Shown: positions 1 to 8,378 of the stretch, piece by piece
Numbering within the stretch: the stretch's first letter is position 1
Layout: each line of letters opens with the position of its first letter
Source of the DNA: Bacteroidota bacterium
GTDB lineage: Bacteria; Bacteroidota; Bacteroidia; Bacteroidales; Prolixibacteraceae
Direction: 5' to 3'
Length of the DNA: 16,178 nucleotides
NCBI GenBank assembly: GCA_023488865.1
Contig: JAMDDG010000207.1
Coordinates: 1 to 16,178 of the forward strand
Program-made: the position numbers and the translations under genes
Notes under the pieces: generated by a model
Databases searched by the model: none
Told to the model about the DNA's origin: nothing
The model's input: only the letters and a program-made list of their open reading frames with translations

Positions 1-162
1 GGGCACAGCAAATGCTCAATTTAAGAGTATGTTATAAAAGCGGATACAACAGAAAGCTACATGAACTAATAACACATTACCAAAATGTTGCCTAATTTAT
101 GTCAAAAGGGAATTTTGTCGTACACCCAATGAATATGTGTTGTCATTTTTCAAATAATTAGA

Positions 163-1620
163 CTATATGTCCAAATTCCAGCCATTACGATACTGCCGCC
201 TTACAAATTGGTTGGCCTCATCGAAGTTAGTGATCTTCATATTGGCCCCGTCCCATAACATTTTGATATAACGTCCCGGATAATCCATCCCCTTGCCATC
301 TTTCTTTGGCTTCTGTATATTATAACTTCTGATTGCAAGGTTACCCATTAATACAGTTTCTGTTAACGGACCTGACTTTGCAAAATCTGAACTAAGTTCT
401 TTTTTACCAAATCCGGCAATGGAAGCTTCTACCCATTCTGTGTAATGTCCTGTTTCTCCACCAGGGACTAACGGGATGGTATGTTCTATTTTCACTTCAT
501 TATTACGGGATAAAGGTAACAGCTTCGGATCCTTGCCATACGTTTTGCACATCATTTTACCCTTTGTACCAATAAATACAACGCCATTAGCACCAATCAT
601 TTCATTCGGGCCTAACTCATCCGGACGTTCAGGCTGAATACCGCCATCCATCCAATGCAATTTTATCGGGGGTTTCTTCTGATTCGCAGGGAAAGTCATA
701 ATCACGTGGCTTGATGGAGGGCAACTATCAGGGAAATAGCCCCGTTTCATCTGATCTACATAAACACTTCCCACGCTACATTCCACATCTGTCGGATATT
801 TCAATTCTAATACACGGAATGGGGCTTCTACTAGGTGACAGCCCATATCACCAAGTGCCCCGGTACCATAATCCCACCAGCCACGCCAGTTAAAGGGGAT
901 CAATTTTTCTACATATTCTTTATATGGGGCTGTACCCAGCCAAAGATCCCAGTCTAACTCTTTGGGGATATCTGCTTTTGCCGAAGACCAGGGAATTCCC
1001 TGGGGCCAATACGGCCGGTCAGTCCAGCAATAAACTGTATGTACATCGCCAATTACCCCTGCGTTATACCATTCTTGTAATTGCCTTACGCCATCGCCGG
1101 AAGCTCCCTGGTTTCCCATTTGTGTTACCACTTTATACCGTTTAGCGGCTTCCGTTAATTTACGTGCCTCATAAATATCATGCGTAAGGGGTTTTTGAAC
1201 ATACACATGTTTACCCAACTGCATGGCTGAAAGGGCAATAATGGCATGATTGTGATCCGGGGTTGATACGGATACAGCATCAAAACTCTTCGATTCTTTA
1301 GCAAAAAGTTCACGCCAGTCTTTGTAGTATTTGGCTTGGGGAAACTTTTTAACGGAATTAGCTGCACGCCTTTCATCTACATCACAGAGGTAACCAATAG
1401 CCGCCTTACCGCTTTTGTAGAAATTGGCAATATCACTACTTCCCTTGCCACCAACCCCAACCCCGGCAATAACAAGCTGGTCGCTGGGAGCTAAAAATCC
1501 TTTGCCTCCTAATACATGGCGCGGTACAACCATAATCCCGGTAGCAAGAAAACCAACATTTTTAATAAATTCCCTTCGGGGATTGAGAGGGGATATTGGA
1601 CTAATTTCGTTTTTAATCAT
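163..1620 (-). CDS. Exported Gfo/Idh/MocA family NAD(P)-dependent oxidoreductase
   Basis: This 485-residue protein belongs to the Gfo/Idh/MocA family, whose members oxidise or reduce sugars and sugar derivatives with NAD(P). The N-terminus has a twin-arginine-like signal (PRREFIK, residues 14-20) followed by a hydrophobic stretch, so export to the periplasm is likely. The Rossmann dinucleotide-binding loop GVGVGGKG is at about residues 53-60, and an acidic residue after the second strand (CDVDE) fits cofactor ribose binding. The family EKP motif appears as QKP (142-144), a variant I associate with the exported branch. GDMGCH (257-262) supplies the histidine usually placed at the active site. 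The start is an ATG placed directly before the signal; no Shine-Dalgarno sequence is seen. It lies 122 bp beyond the sulfatase remnant, co-directional with the Sus-like genes, so a role in modifying sugars from the imported glycan is inferred. It lacks features I would use to call a GH109 glycosidase. Substrate is unknown. Confidence 0.9.
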   Translation of the reverse strand: MIKNEISPISPLNPRREFIKNVGFLATGIMVVPRHVLGGKGFLAPSDQLVIAGVGVGGKGSSDIANFYKSGKAAIGYLCDVDERRAANSVKKFPQAKYYKDWRELFAKESKSFDAVSVSTPDHNHAIIALSAMQLGKHVYVQKPLTHDIYEARKLTEAAKRYKVVTQMGNQGASGDGVRQLQEWYNAGVIGDVHTVYCWTDRPYWPQGIPWSSAKADIPKELDWDLWLGTAPYKEYVEKLIPFNWRGWWDYGTGALGDMGCHLVEAPFRVLELKYPTDVECSVGSVYVDQMKRGYFPDSCPPSSHVIMTFPANQKKPPIKLHWMDGGIQPERPDELGPNEMIGANGVVFIGTKGKMMCKTYGKDPKLLPLSRNNEVKIEHTIPLVPGGETGHYTEWVEASIAGFGKKELSSDFAKSGPLTETVLMGNLAIRSYNIQKPKKDGKGMDYPGRYIKMLWDGANMKITNFDEANQFVRRQYRNGWNLDI

Positions 1621-1742
1621 GATCTTGATTTTTTTATAAAATGATAAATTACCAGTTATTGAATTTTCCGAATTACTGATTTAATTTAAAGATTAAAGAC
1701 AGATACAACTCAGTTAAAAATATTTGAGCATTTTTATTAATT

Positions 1743-2228
1743 CTACTTTTTGGGTAAAAACGACCGTGTAACTTCATCCGTATCTATATATTTTACACGA
1801 AGTCCTTCCAGTTTTTTGTGCAGGCAGCCCTGATGTTTTAGTTAACTGGGGCAAAAGGCCTTTGAACACATCTTCGGTTTTACCTCCATCCCTTCCATTA
1901 TAAAAAGGTTCTCCATTTCATCAGGATCTTTTTGCAGGTCGAAAAGTTCCCACTCATTTATTGTGTAATAATAAATCAGCTTATACCGATACGTACGAAT
2001 GCCATAGCTTGGCATGGCCCAGTGTGGGGGTCCAAATTCATAATAGTGGTCTTCCGGTAATAATACAGGAAGGTCTCGCGCGGGTTGGCCTTTTCGCTAC
2101 CCAGCAAAAGCGGTAAAATATTCACCCCGTCAATCTTTTTCCCCGGAAACGGTGAGTTGGTAATTGCGGCAAGCGTGGGCAGACTCGTATAATTGAAATC
2201 TTTCACTTGACCGAAACAGATATCAGAT
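1743..2228 (-). pseudogene. 3' remnant of an S1-type (formylglycine) sulfatase, frameshifted
   Basis: Reading the minus strand from just after the DUF1735 gene stop gives the C-terminal third of a sulfatase split over several frames. One frame gives LPTLAAITNSPFPGKKIDG and ILPLLLG, matching the usual 'PTL..LAG..P...DG.SL.PLL.G' region. Near 2057-2060 the homology moves to another frame, giving PEDHYYEFGPPHWAMPSYG, then IRTYRYKLIYYY and EWELFDLQKDPDEMENL, the hallmark C-terminal sulfatase motif. At a T-run (plus strand A-run 1902-1906) it shifts to FYNGRDGGKTEDVFKGLLPQ, and near 1825-1835 it returns to LHKKLEGLRVKYIDTDEV and ends at TAG (1743-1745). The N-terminal two thirds, including the C/S-x-P/A-x-R catalytic site, are missing. 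A 76-residue ORF with a GTG start at 2206 is only one piece of this and is not a separate gene. The EWELFDL region resembles N-acetylglucosamine-6-sulfatase-like S1 enzymes, but the subfamily cannot be fixed. Confidence 0.85.
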
Positions 2229-3197
2229 TCAATAATTAGCCGGATTTTCGTCTTGCCATTCGTTTACACCATCACGCATCCTGTTACGGAAAGTTAAAGT
2301 ATCAGTACAGTGGTAGGTATAACCGTTAACAGTGTTGGTATAGCGGTACTTAAGAACAATCTTTCTGTTCTGTAACAGTTTAGCTCTGTTGAATTCGCTT
2401 GTCCCCTCCGCTGCTATTGGCCAGGTCGATCCTGCTACTGAACCGATAGTAATGTCTGTGCCATTAAGGGCCAGCAGCATTTCATTTTTGCCGGTTACCT
2501 GATCAAAGTATCCGGTGGCGTAAAGGGTATTCGGACCAGCGGTTTTAAGCATCCATATCTTTGCCTCAGAAACTGGAATTGTAGTATAATAGGTAAAGGT
2601 TGTGTCGCTCTTGGCAGGTCTGTTGACCAGGGCTGATCCCCCATGCCAGTAGTTTCCGAAGAGCATATTCTCAAATTTAACCCCAATTACCTCTGTTCTA
2701 CTATTTTCCAGTATTGAATCAGCATCAGCCGTAATGATCCTGATTCCAAGTGCATAGTTGGGGATGATTGTGGCCGGATCAGAAAGAAAACTTACTGAGT
2801 CAGGTCTGACAGTTACCTTGCCCTGATGCTCTCCTTTTTTAATTACAAACTGTGTCGCATTGCTTAAAGTATAGTAGTTTGCCGGTAATGGAAGAAGTGT
2901 TGTCACTTCTGCACTAGCCGAGCTCATGTAAGCAGGACCTCCTTTGATTTTAGCCAGGATTGCAGGAGTAATCAGGCTATTATCTATCTGATATGTTATG
3001 ATCCTGTCTCTGGCGTTATCCCTGATACCGCCTATTTCAACACCAAAGTCAAATTTCATTCCTTCTCCGACAACGAAAGTACGAACATCCGTTTGCAGGG
3101 GAATATAGATGGCATTGTAATCAAAATCGACGATATAATCTTTGTAGCATGAGGTAAATGCTACAGCTAATAATAGAAATACTAATATCTTTTTCAT
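2229..3197 (-). CDS. DUF1735 + DUF4361 surface lipoprotein (SusE-position glycan-binding protein)
   Basis: From ATG 3197 this is a 322-residue lipoprotein with signal MKKILVFLLLAVAFTSC and lipidated Cys17. The N-terminal half (about residues 24-172: IYIPLQ, FDFGVEIGG, DRIITYQID, LPANYYTLSN, IITADADSIL) looks like the DUF1735 / BT_3987-like beta domain. The second half, opening with LFGNYWHGG (179-187), looks like DUF4361. Proteins of this build normally follow susD in polysaccharide-utilisation loci and are thought to sit on the outer surface as auxiliary glycan binders, like SusE/SusF. The frame is open up to another ATG at 3284, 16 bp after the susD stop. That start would add 29 residues ahead of an otherwise ideal lipoprotein signal, so I prefer 3197. 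The stop abuts the sulfatase remnant. Family assignment rests on recognised motifs; the binding role is inferred from position. Confidence 0.8.
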   Translation of the reverse strand: MKKILVFLLLAVAFTSCYKDYIVDFDYNAIYIPLQTDVRTFVVGEGMKFDFGVEIGGIRDNARDRIITYQIDNSLITPAILAKIKGGPAYMSSASAEVTTLLPLPANYYTLSNATQFVIKKGEHQGKVTVRPDSVSFLSDPATIIPNYALGIRIITADADSILENSRTEVIGVKFENMLFGNYWHGGSALVNRPAKSDTTFTYYTTIPVSEAKIWMLKTAGPNTLYATGYFDQVTGKNEMLLALNGTDITIGSVAGSTWPIAAEGTSEFNRAKLLQNRKIVLKYRYTNTVNGYTYHCTDTLTFRNRMRDGVNEWQDENPANY

Positions 3198-3300
3198 CCG
3201 TAAATGTTTTTTCTTAACAACGGGATTGGACCCGCAAGCGATATTTATATCCGTTCTTGTGTTTTGGAAATTTGTTCGTTTCATAACTGTTTATTTATTA

Positions 3301-5151
3301 TTATTTCCATTTATCCCAGCCTTCATTCTGAACCAACTTATTCATACGAAGGATATCGTCGTAAGGAATCGGCATATAGGCTGAATTGTAAGCACGATTT
3401 TCAACTTCCCATGTAAGATCATAAATAAAAGTTGCTCCGTTTTTTACAGCTTTTATCCCATGAACAGGCTTATTATATAACGCATCAAATTCCGCATCGT
3501 TCGTCCAGCGTGCCATATCCTGGAATCGTTCACCCTCAAAACAAAGCTCAATGCGTCGCTCATTTTTTATCAGCTCATAAAACGCATCCTTTCCTGCAGA
3601 AGCAACACTGTTCAAATATGGATCAGCGGCAGGTATTCCCGGTTTATTTTCGTAAGTATTCCTTGAGCGCAATGTTCCAATAACAGCCTTTGGGGAATAT
3701 CCGTAAAGAGTACCGCTCGGACCTACAATTTGATTGGCTGCCTCGGCAAATGCCAGTGCCATGTGAGCGTACCGAATATTGAACCTGCAACGAGGTTTCT
3801 TTGGGAAGTTGGATTTTTTCCAGTTGATACCGTAGCAGAATTTTTTGATGTAAATATTAGTACGGACATTGTTGCCTACACCGGCCCGGTCTTTCCCTCC
3901 GTTTATTCCCTGAGCATCGGGCTCCCATGTTTCAAAGGTATAAATCGGAGCGTTGGCATCGACAGGAGTATAGGTCCTGGTGTTATAGTTTATAACAGCG
4001 TAGAAACGCGGGTCGCGGTTGTCAAACGGTTTACTTGCATCGTAAACACTACTCAAACTGATCGGATAACCGTTTCTGTCGCCAAATGCATCAACAAATT
4101 CACGTGTTGCACCGATATCGCCATAAGGAGCGAATCCGTACCCATTTGCTGATGCAGGGAAAAAGATCTGTTCCATTTTAATGTTATTCTCTATAACCCG
4201 CGATGACCAGATAATACTCTTGTCGTAGATGTTGTTAAAATCTACCTGGGTTGTAGGATCATAGCCATCTCCATTTGGAGGTGGAGCCTGCTTGAACGCC
4301 ATAACCTTAGCAGCATATTTTGCAACAGAATCCCAGCGTGAGAGATAGTTTGCAGGGTTGAACCGCTTGCTGGCCCAATTTAAATAGGTCATTGCCTTAA
4401 TTGCATACATTGTCAAGCCATCTACCCTGTTCCAGTTTACTGATCCGAGAAAATCCTTCTTATCACTCAGATAGTCCGGGGTGTATAGATAGTCGCGATG
4501 AGCAATAGGCAGGTACTTAAGAGCAGAATCACAATCCTGAATAATCTGTTTTACGCAATCATCGTAAGTATTTCGCTCGAGATTTATTTCTTTGAATGCG
4601 TCGAGGGGTTCAGTCACAATTGGGAAACCCAGTAACCGGTCACCACCAAGCTCCTTCCCTCCGAACTTTTTCAACAGGTCGCGTTCGGCCCACGCCCGCA
4701 AACCAAATGCCTCGCCCTGTAATCTTCGTACAACCAGCGCATTTAAATCGGGTTTAATCAATACCTTGGATTTTAACCCCCTATTGTCTTTTAAGAATAG
4801 GTTCAATAAAAATATGGCATTGTAATCTCTTGTCCAGTAATCTCTTACAAAAGCCTGATTTTCTGTATTGAGTTCACCTTTAGCAAACTTCACGACCGCG
4901 TCGGTAGTGGAACGTCTTACAGCATTGTCGGTGGCACATTCGAGGTAGGCCGTTTCGTTACTGTTATAGTTTTTCGAGTTATAATCGCTTCCAAGATAAT
5001 CGTAACTTCGTCCGATCAACCCCTGGATCATTTCATTATATTTAAATACATCATCTCTTGTCCTGTCTCCATTGGGATAAGATTCCAGAAATTTTTTGCA
5101 GGAACCCAAGAGTAATGCAATCAAAACTATTATTAAATATTTGTACTTCAT
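3301..5151 (-). CDS. SusD/RagB-family outer-membrane glycan-binding lipoprotein (second pair)
   Basis: This 616-residue SusD homologue begins with a lipoprotein signal (MKYKYLIIVLIALLLGSC, Cys18), so it should be lipid-anchored on the outer membrane facing outward. The N-terminal SusD-like region (RDDVFKYNEMIQGLIGRSYDYL and onward) and the helical 'LQGEAFGLRAWAERDLLKKFGG' segment correspond to the TPR-like scaffold. The C-terminal RagB/SusD signature NERRIELCFEGERFQDMARW lies at about 530-549. SusD proteins lid the SusC barrel and deliver glycans to it. It starts 11 bp after the stop of the divergent SusC, so the two are translationally coupled partners of one transporter. The DUF1735 lipoprotein follows. 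Start chosen because the lipoprotein signal begins at this ATG. Length is within the usual range for SusD-like proteins, slightly long. Confidence 0.95.
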   Translation of the reverse strand: MKYKYLIIVLIALLLGSCKKFLESYPNGDRTRDDVFKYNEMIQGLIGRSYDYLGSDYNSKNYNSNETAYLECATDNAVRRSTTDAVVKFAKGELNTENQAFVRDYWTRDYNAIFLLNLFLKDNRGLKSKVLIKPDLNALVVRRLQGEAFGLRAWAERDLLKKFGGKELGGDRLLGFPIVTEPLDAFKEINLERNTYDDCVKQIIQDCDSALKYLPIAHRDYLYTPDYLSDKKDFLGSVNWNRVDGLTMYAIKAMTYLNWASKRFNPANYLSRWDSVAKYAAKVMAFKQAPPPNGDGYDPTTQVDFNNIYDKSIIWSSRVIENNIKMEQIFFPASANGYGFAPYGDIGATREFVDAFGDRNGYPISLSSVYDASKPFDNRDPRFYAVINYNTRTYTPVDANAPIYTFETWEPDAQGINGGKDRAGVGNNVRTNIYIKKFCYGINWKKSNFPKKPRCRFNIRYAHMALAFAEAANQIVGPSGTLYGYSPKAVIGTLRSRNTYENKPGIPAADPYLNSVASAGKDAFYELIKNERRIELCFEGERFQDMARWTNDAEFDALYNKPVHGIKAVKNGATFIYDLTWEVENRAYNSAYMPIPYDDILRMNKLVQNEGWDKWK

Positions 5152-5162
5152 ATCAGTAATGT

Positions 5163-8100
5163 TTAAAAGGTTAATTTAACTCCACCGGAAATAGTTCTGT
5201 TTAATGGATAGGTGGTAACCCCCGCATTGATATTTTCGGGCTCTACATCTTTTATTTTCGAGAGAGTAAAAACATTTGCCCCGCGTGCGAAAATCCGAAA
5301 GCCCCTTATTCCTTTCATCCATTCAAAATTCTGAACCGGGAGATTATATGCTAACTCGATATTCTGAATCTTAAAGAAAGCGCCGTCACTCAACCTGAAA
5401 TTGGAAGTTTTAAAATTATTTGTTATCTGATAGTAAGTTAATTTCGGATAAGCGCCTCCCATTCCGTTCTTGTCGATATTCTCCAGAACAAATTTAGAGT
5501 AGATATTATCGCCTGAACCATTTGTAAAGTACTTATTATTCAGCATTACATCGTAAAATGCACGTCCTGCGCCTATTACGGTCAATTCTACATTTTTATA
5601 CTTCAGATTAAGGTTCAGGGCATAATACAATTTCGGTGTAGTATGTCCGATTAACTGAGCATCGTTATCATCAACCACTCCATCGTTATTTTTATCTTCG
5701 TACTTAAGGTCGCCGGCATGCAGATCTTCTCCGAACTGCGGGATAAGATTTGCCTCGGCGTCAGTTTCAAAACGTCCAAGATACTTTAAGCCGCGAATGC
5801 CATCGGAAGGTCCGCCAACGGTTTTTTGATAGTCGTTCCTGTAATTCGGTTCATCAATTTTTTCAATTATTGGCTTTTGCGTGAAAGCATTTGCCCCTAT
5901 CGTGTACCGCAAGCCACCAATCTTATTGTTAAAAGTAAGCCCTATTTCAACGCCGCTGTACGAATAAGAATTATAGTTTACGGCAGGAAGCGTACTTGTA
6001 GTCCCGGAAATAATCGGTGTTGTATTGTTTCTGGTTGTAATGACATTGTATCGTAATATGTTGTAATAGTTGAACTCGAGAGATAGTTTGTTTTTCAACA
6101 TTAAAGCATCGGTTCCTACATTAAATTCCCTTCTTCGTTCAAGTTCAATTTCAGGATTTCCGATTCGGTTAGGGAATGTTCTGTAATTGTTGGCTGATTG
6201 TTTATATACTCCAATCCAGTTTCCTGTAGTGCCATAATATGTTCCGAATTTAGCAGGGTTACCAGTATATGTCTCTATGTTCCATCTATCCCTGTAAAGG
6301 AAGGGCGATCTGAATTCATCAACTGCGGTATTCCCGTATTCTCCGCGAAGCTTCATATAATTAAGAAAAGTCAGGTTCTTCATAAAATTTTCCTCAGAAA
6401 CAATCCATCCCAATCCAACAGAGGGAGACAGTGAATATTCTTGTCCGGCAGGCAAACCGCTTGTTCCTCCATAATTAAGAACACCCTGAATGATGTACTT
6501 ATCATTGAAAGAATAGAGAGCTGTAAATATTCCAGCCTGTTCACGTTGAGGTTCCTCGAAGCCATTTCGCTTGATCGAAGACATCCGGTAAGTAGCCGAT
6601 GCCATTAAATAGCTTGATCCGAACTTTTTGTCGTAGCTCAAACTCTCATAGGCAGCATAATTCTGGAAGTAAAAGTCGTGCAAATTGACATAGCTTGTTG
6701 CGTCAACACCATCCCAAGCCTTTGTAAGGGATGCGATTCCTAAAGCCGGGTCATAGGTTCTCGGGTCAATACGGTAAGCTGTATAATTTTCTGCTTTCCC
6801 GATTCGTAAGAGATAAAATGTGTTGAAATCAACAAAAGTACGTGATTTCAGACCTGGCAGGATGTTCCCCATGTTCCACTCAAACAATGAGCTGATTCCG
6901 CCGCTTCGTCCCGATTCATTGTAGTATCCGTTTTTAACCAGGTTTCCAACCGGGTTCGTCCCATATGATGAAGAGATGCCATACCACGGTGATTTTAGTG
7001 ACGGGTCGTTGTTAATATAAATTGGAAATGCAATAGGAGGAATATTTGTTATATCTTCCAACAAACTGGGCATTTCTGTTAATCCCATTTCGGTCCCATT
7101 TTCACCTATGGTACTGGCGTATCCATAGTTTGGAGAATCGTATAATGAAATTCCTGCGAAGAAATTCATCTGAACCTTTAAGTAATTATTAATTCTGATG
7201 TCAAGATTCGACCGGGCATTAATTCTTTTATAACCAGCATTTTTACCCATATTATAATTATCACCTTCACCGTTGTACCCGATATAGGCGCTGTACTGCA
7301 TAGCATCGGTCCCTCCGGAAGTTGACACGTTCGCGCGGGTAAAGGCACGGGTTTTCTTAAGAAGCAGATCCTGGTAATTCACACTTGGATGATTCATATC
7401 ATAAGGATCATTAAGGGCATAAGCTGCAATATCATCGTCAGAATAGAGACCTGTTGTGATTCCGCTATTCGTTTTGGCAAGGTTATTTAAACGTGCATAA
7501 TCAGCGCCGGAAACCCATTCAGGTAAACGGTCGATGGTACTTACTCCCTGTTCGAGGTTAACGTTGAATAATCTCTCATTTTTCTTACCTCTTTTTGTTT
7601 TGATAAACACTATTCCATTCGCGGCAGCTGGCCCATACATCGTTTTAGAAACAATATCCCGGACAAGAGACACAGATTCAATTTCACCCGGATCGAGAGG
7701 CATCTCGGTGATATCCATACGAACATTATCTATAATGTACATCAGGCTGGTTCCACGGGAGTAAAGTCCTACTTTTTCTGAAGCCCCGTATTTTCCCAGT
7801 TTTTCCTCAGCACTCAACCCGGGAGAACCATTTAATTCACGAACTTCCATTCCTGTAACTAAGCCTGTCAGCGCATTTCGAATGTCAGTTGAAGGGTACC
7901 TGTCCAGCGCAACGCCATCCAAAACGCTGGTGCTTCCTGTTAAATATCGTTTTTTCATTGTCAAATAAGGCAGATTGACATCATCGTCTGTAGTCATATA
8001 CAACTTCGATTTTACCATCTTTACAGTAGGAGTGCCAGTCAACTCACTGATCAGCAAAACCTGAGGCTCGTAACCTGGTGATGTAATCGTGACATATTCT

Positions 8101-8357
8101 TTGTCGCTGTGAATTGTCAAAACGACAGTGCCAGTGGCGCCTGTTTCGGTATGAACCAATCCTTCACCCAGAATAATTCCTGCTCCGGGAAATGGTTCGC
8201 CTTTTTCATTGGTCACTTTAAGATTAACAACAACCGACTTTTGTTTTCTGGCATCAGCCTTGTTCTGTGCTTTCAGGTTTGCGGCCGGCAGGATCAGCAG
8301 TAGCATAAAGAGGATTAAGCCGCACATTAAATATATTTCTTTATTTAGTAGTTTCAT
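5163..8357 (-). CDS. Divergent SusC-like TonB-dependent outer-membrane transporter (second pair, no STN)
   Basis: A 1064-residue SusC-family barrel. A signal peptide occupies about residues 1-30 (cleavage suggested at LKA/Q). A carboxypeptidase-regulatory-like beta domain follows (about 42-115, NEKGEPFPGAGIILG). The plug shows diverged family motifs: KKRYLTGSTSVLDG in place of KK..LTGAVS, LMYIIDNVRMD in place of PLYVIDGV, and IVSKTMYGPAAANGIVFIKTKRG (about 235-257) in place of the canonical 'YGSRAANGVI.ITTKRG'. The C-terminus ends in Phe (GGVKLTF), as expected for an outer-membrane beta-signal. There is no STN domain, and the usual TonB-box stretch (D.VVVGYG) is replaced by DDDVNLPYL, so energy coupling may use another sequence. 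It starts 21 bp after the upstream SusD stop and ends 11 bp before its own SusD, indicating one operon. It probably imports oligosaccharide; substrate unknown. Confidence 0.93.
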   Translation of the reverse strand: MKLLNKEIYLMCGLILFMLLLILPAANLKAQNKADARKQKSVVVNLKVTNEKGEPFPGAGIILGEGLVHTETGATGTVVLTIHSDKEYVTITSPGYEPQVLLISELTGTPTVKMVKSKLYMTTDDDVNLPYLTMKKRYLTGSTSVLDGVALDRYPSTDIRNALTGLVTGMEVRELNGSPGLSAEEKLGKYGASEKVGLYSRGTSLMYIIDNVRMDITEMPLDPGEIESVSLVRDIVSKTMYGPAAANGIVFIKTKRGKKNERLFNVNLEQGVSTIDRLPEWVSGADYARLNNLAKTNSGITTGLYSDDDIAAYALNDPYDMNHPSVNYQDLLLKKTRAFTRANVSTSGGTDAMQYSAYIGYNGEGDNYNMGKNAGYKRINARSNLDIRINNYLKVQMNFFAGISLYDSPNYGYASTIGENGTEMGLTEMPSLLEDITNIPPIAFPIYINNDPSLKSPWYGISSSYGTNPVGNLVKNGYYNESGRSGGISSLFEWNMGNILPGLKSRTFVDFNTFYLLRIGKAENYTAYRIDPRTYDPALGIASLTKAWDGVDATSYVNLHDFYFQNYAAYESLSYDKKFGSSYLMASATYRMSSIKRNGFEEPQREQAGIFTALYSFNDKYIIQGVLNYGGTSGLPAGQEYSLSPSVGLGWIVSEENFMKNLTFLNYMKLRGEYGNTAVDEFRSPFLYRDRWNIETYTGNPAKFGTYYGTTGNWIGVYKQSANNYRTFPNRIGNPEIELERRREFNVGTDALMLKNKLSLEFNYYNILRYNVITTRNNTTPIISGTTSTLPAVNYNSYSYSGVEIGLTFNNKIGGLRYTIGANAFTQKPIIEKIDEPNYRNDYQKTVGGPSDGIRGLKYLGRFETDAEANLIPQFGEDLHAGDLKYEDKNNDGVVDDNDAQLIGHTTPKLYYALNLNLKYKNVELTVIGAGRAFYDVMLNNKYFTNGSGDNIYSKFVLENIDKNGMGGAYPKLTYYQITNNFKTSNFRLSDGAFFKIQNIELAYNLPVQNFEWMKGIRGFRIFARGANVFTLSKIKDVEPENINAGVTTYPLNRTISGGVKLTF

Positions 8358-8378
8358 GAGAGCATTTTTATTATTGAA

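Noticed and set aside
104..118. CAAAA/TTTTG small hairpin after the oxidoreductase as a terminator
   Set aside because: Only 5 A-T-rich base pairs and no U-rich tail; no convincing terminator or gene was seen in 1-162.
1621..1742. A separate promoter for the oxidoreductase gene
   Set aside because: No TAnnTTTG box with a TTTG partner was found on the minus strand in this 122-bp gap; transcription from upstream remains the simplest view.
1976..2206. A 76-residue minus-strand ORF taken as a separate small gene
   Set aside because: It begins at GTG in the middle of sulfatase homology and the matching continues in another frame after its divergence point, so it is a fragment of the pseudogene.
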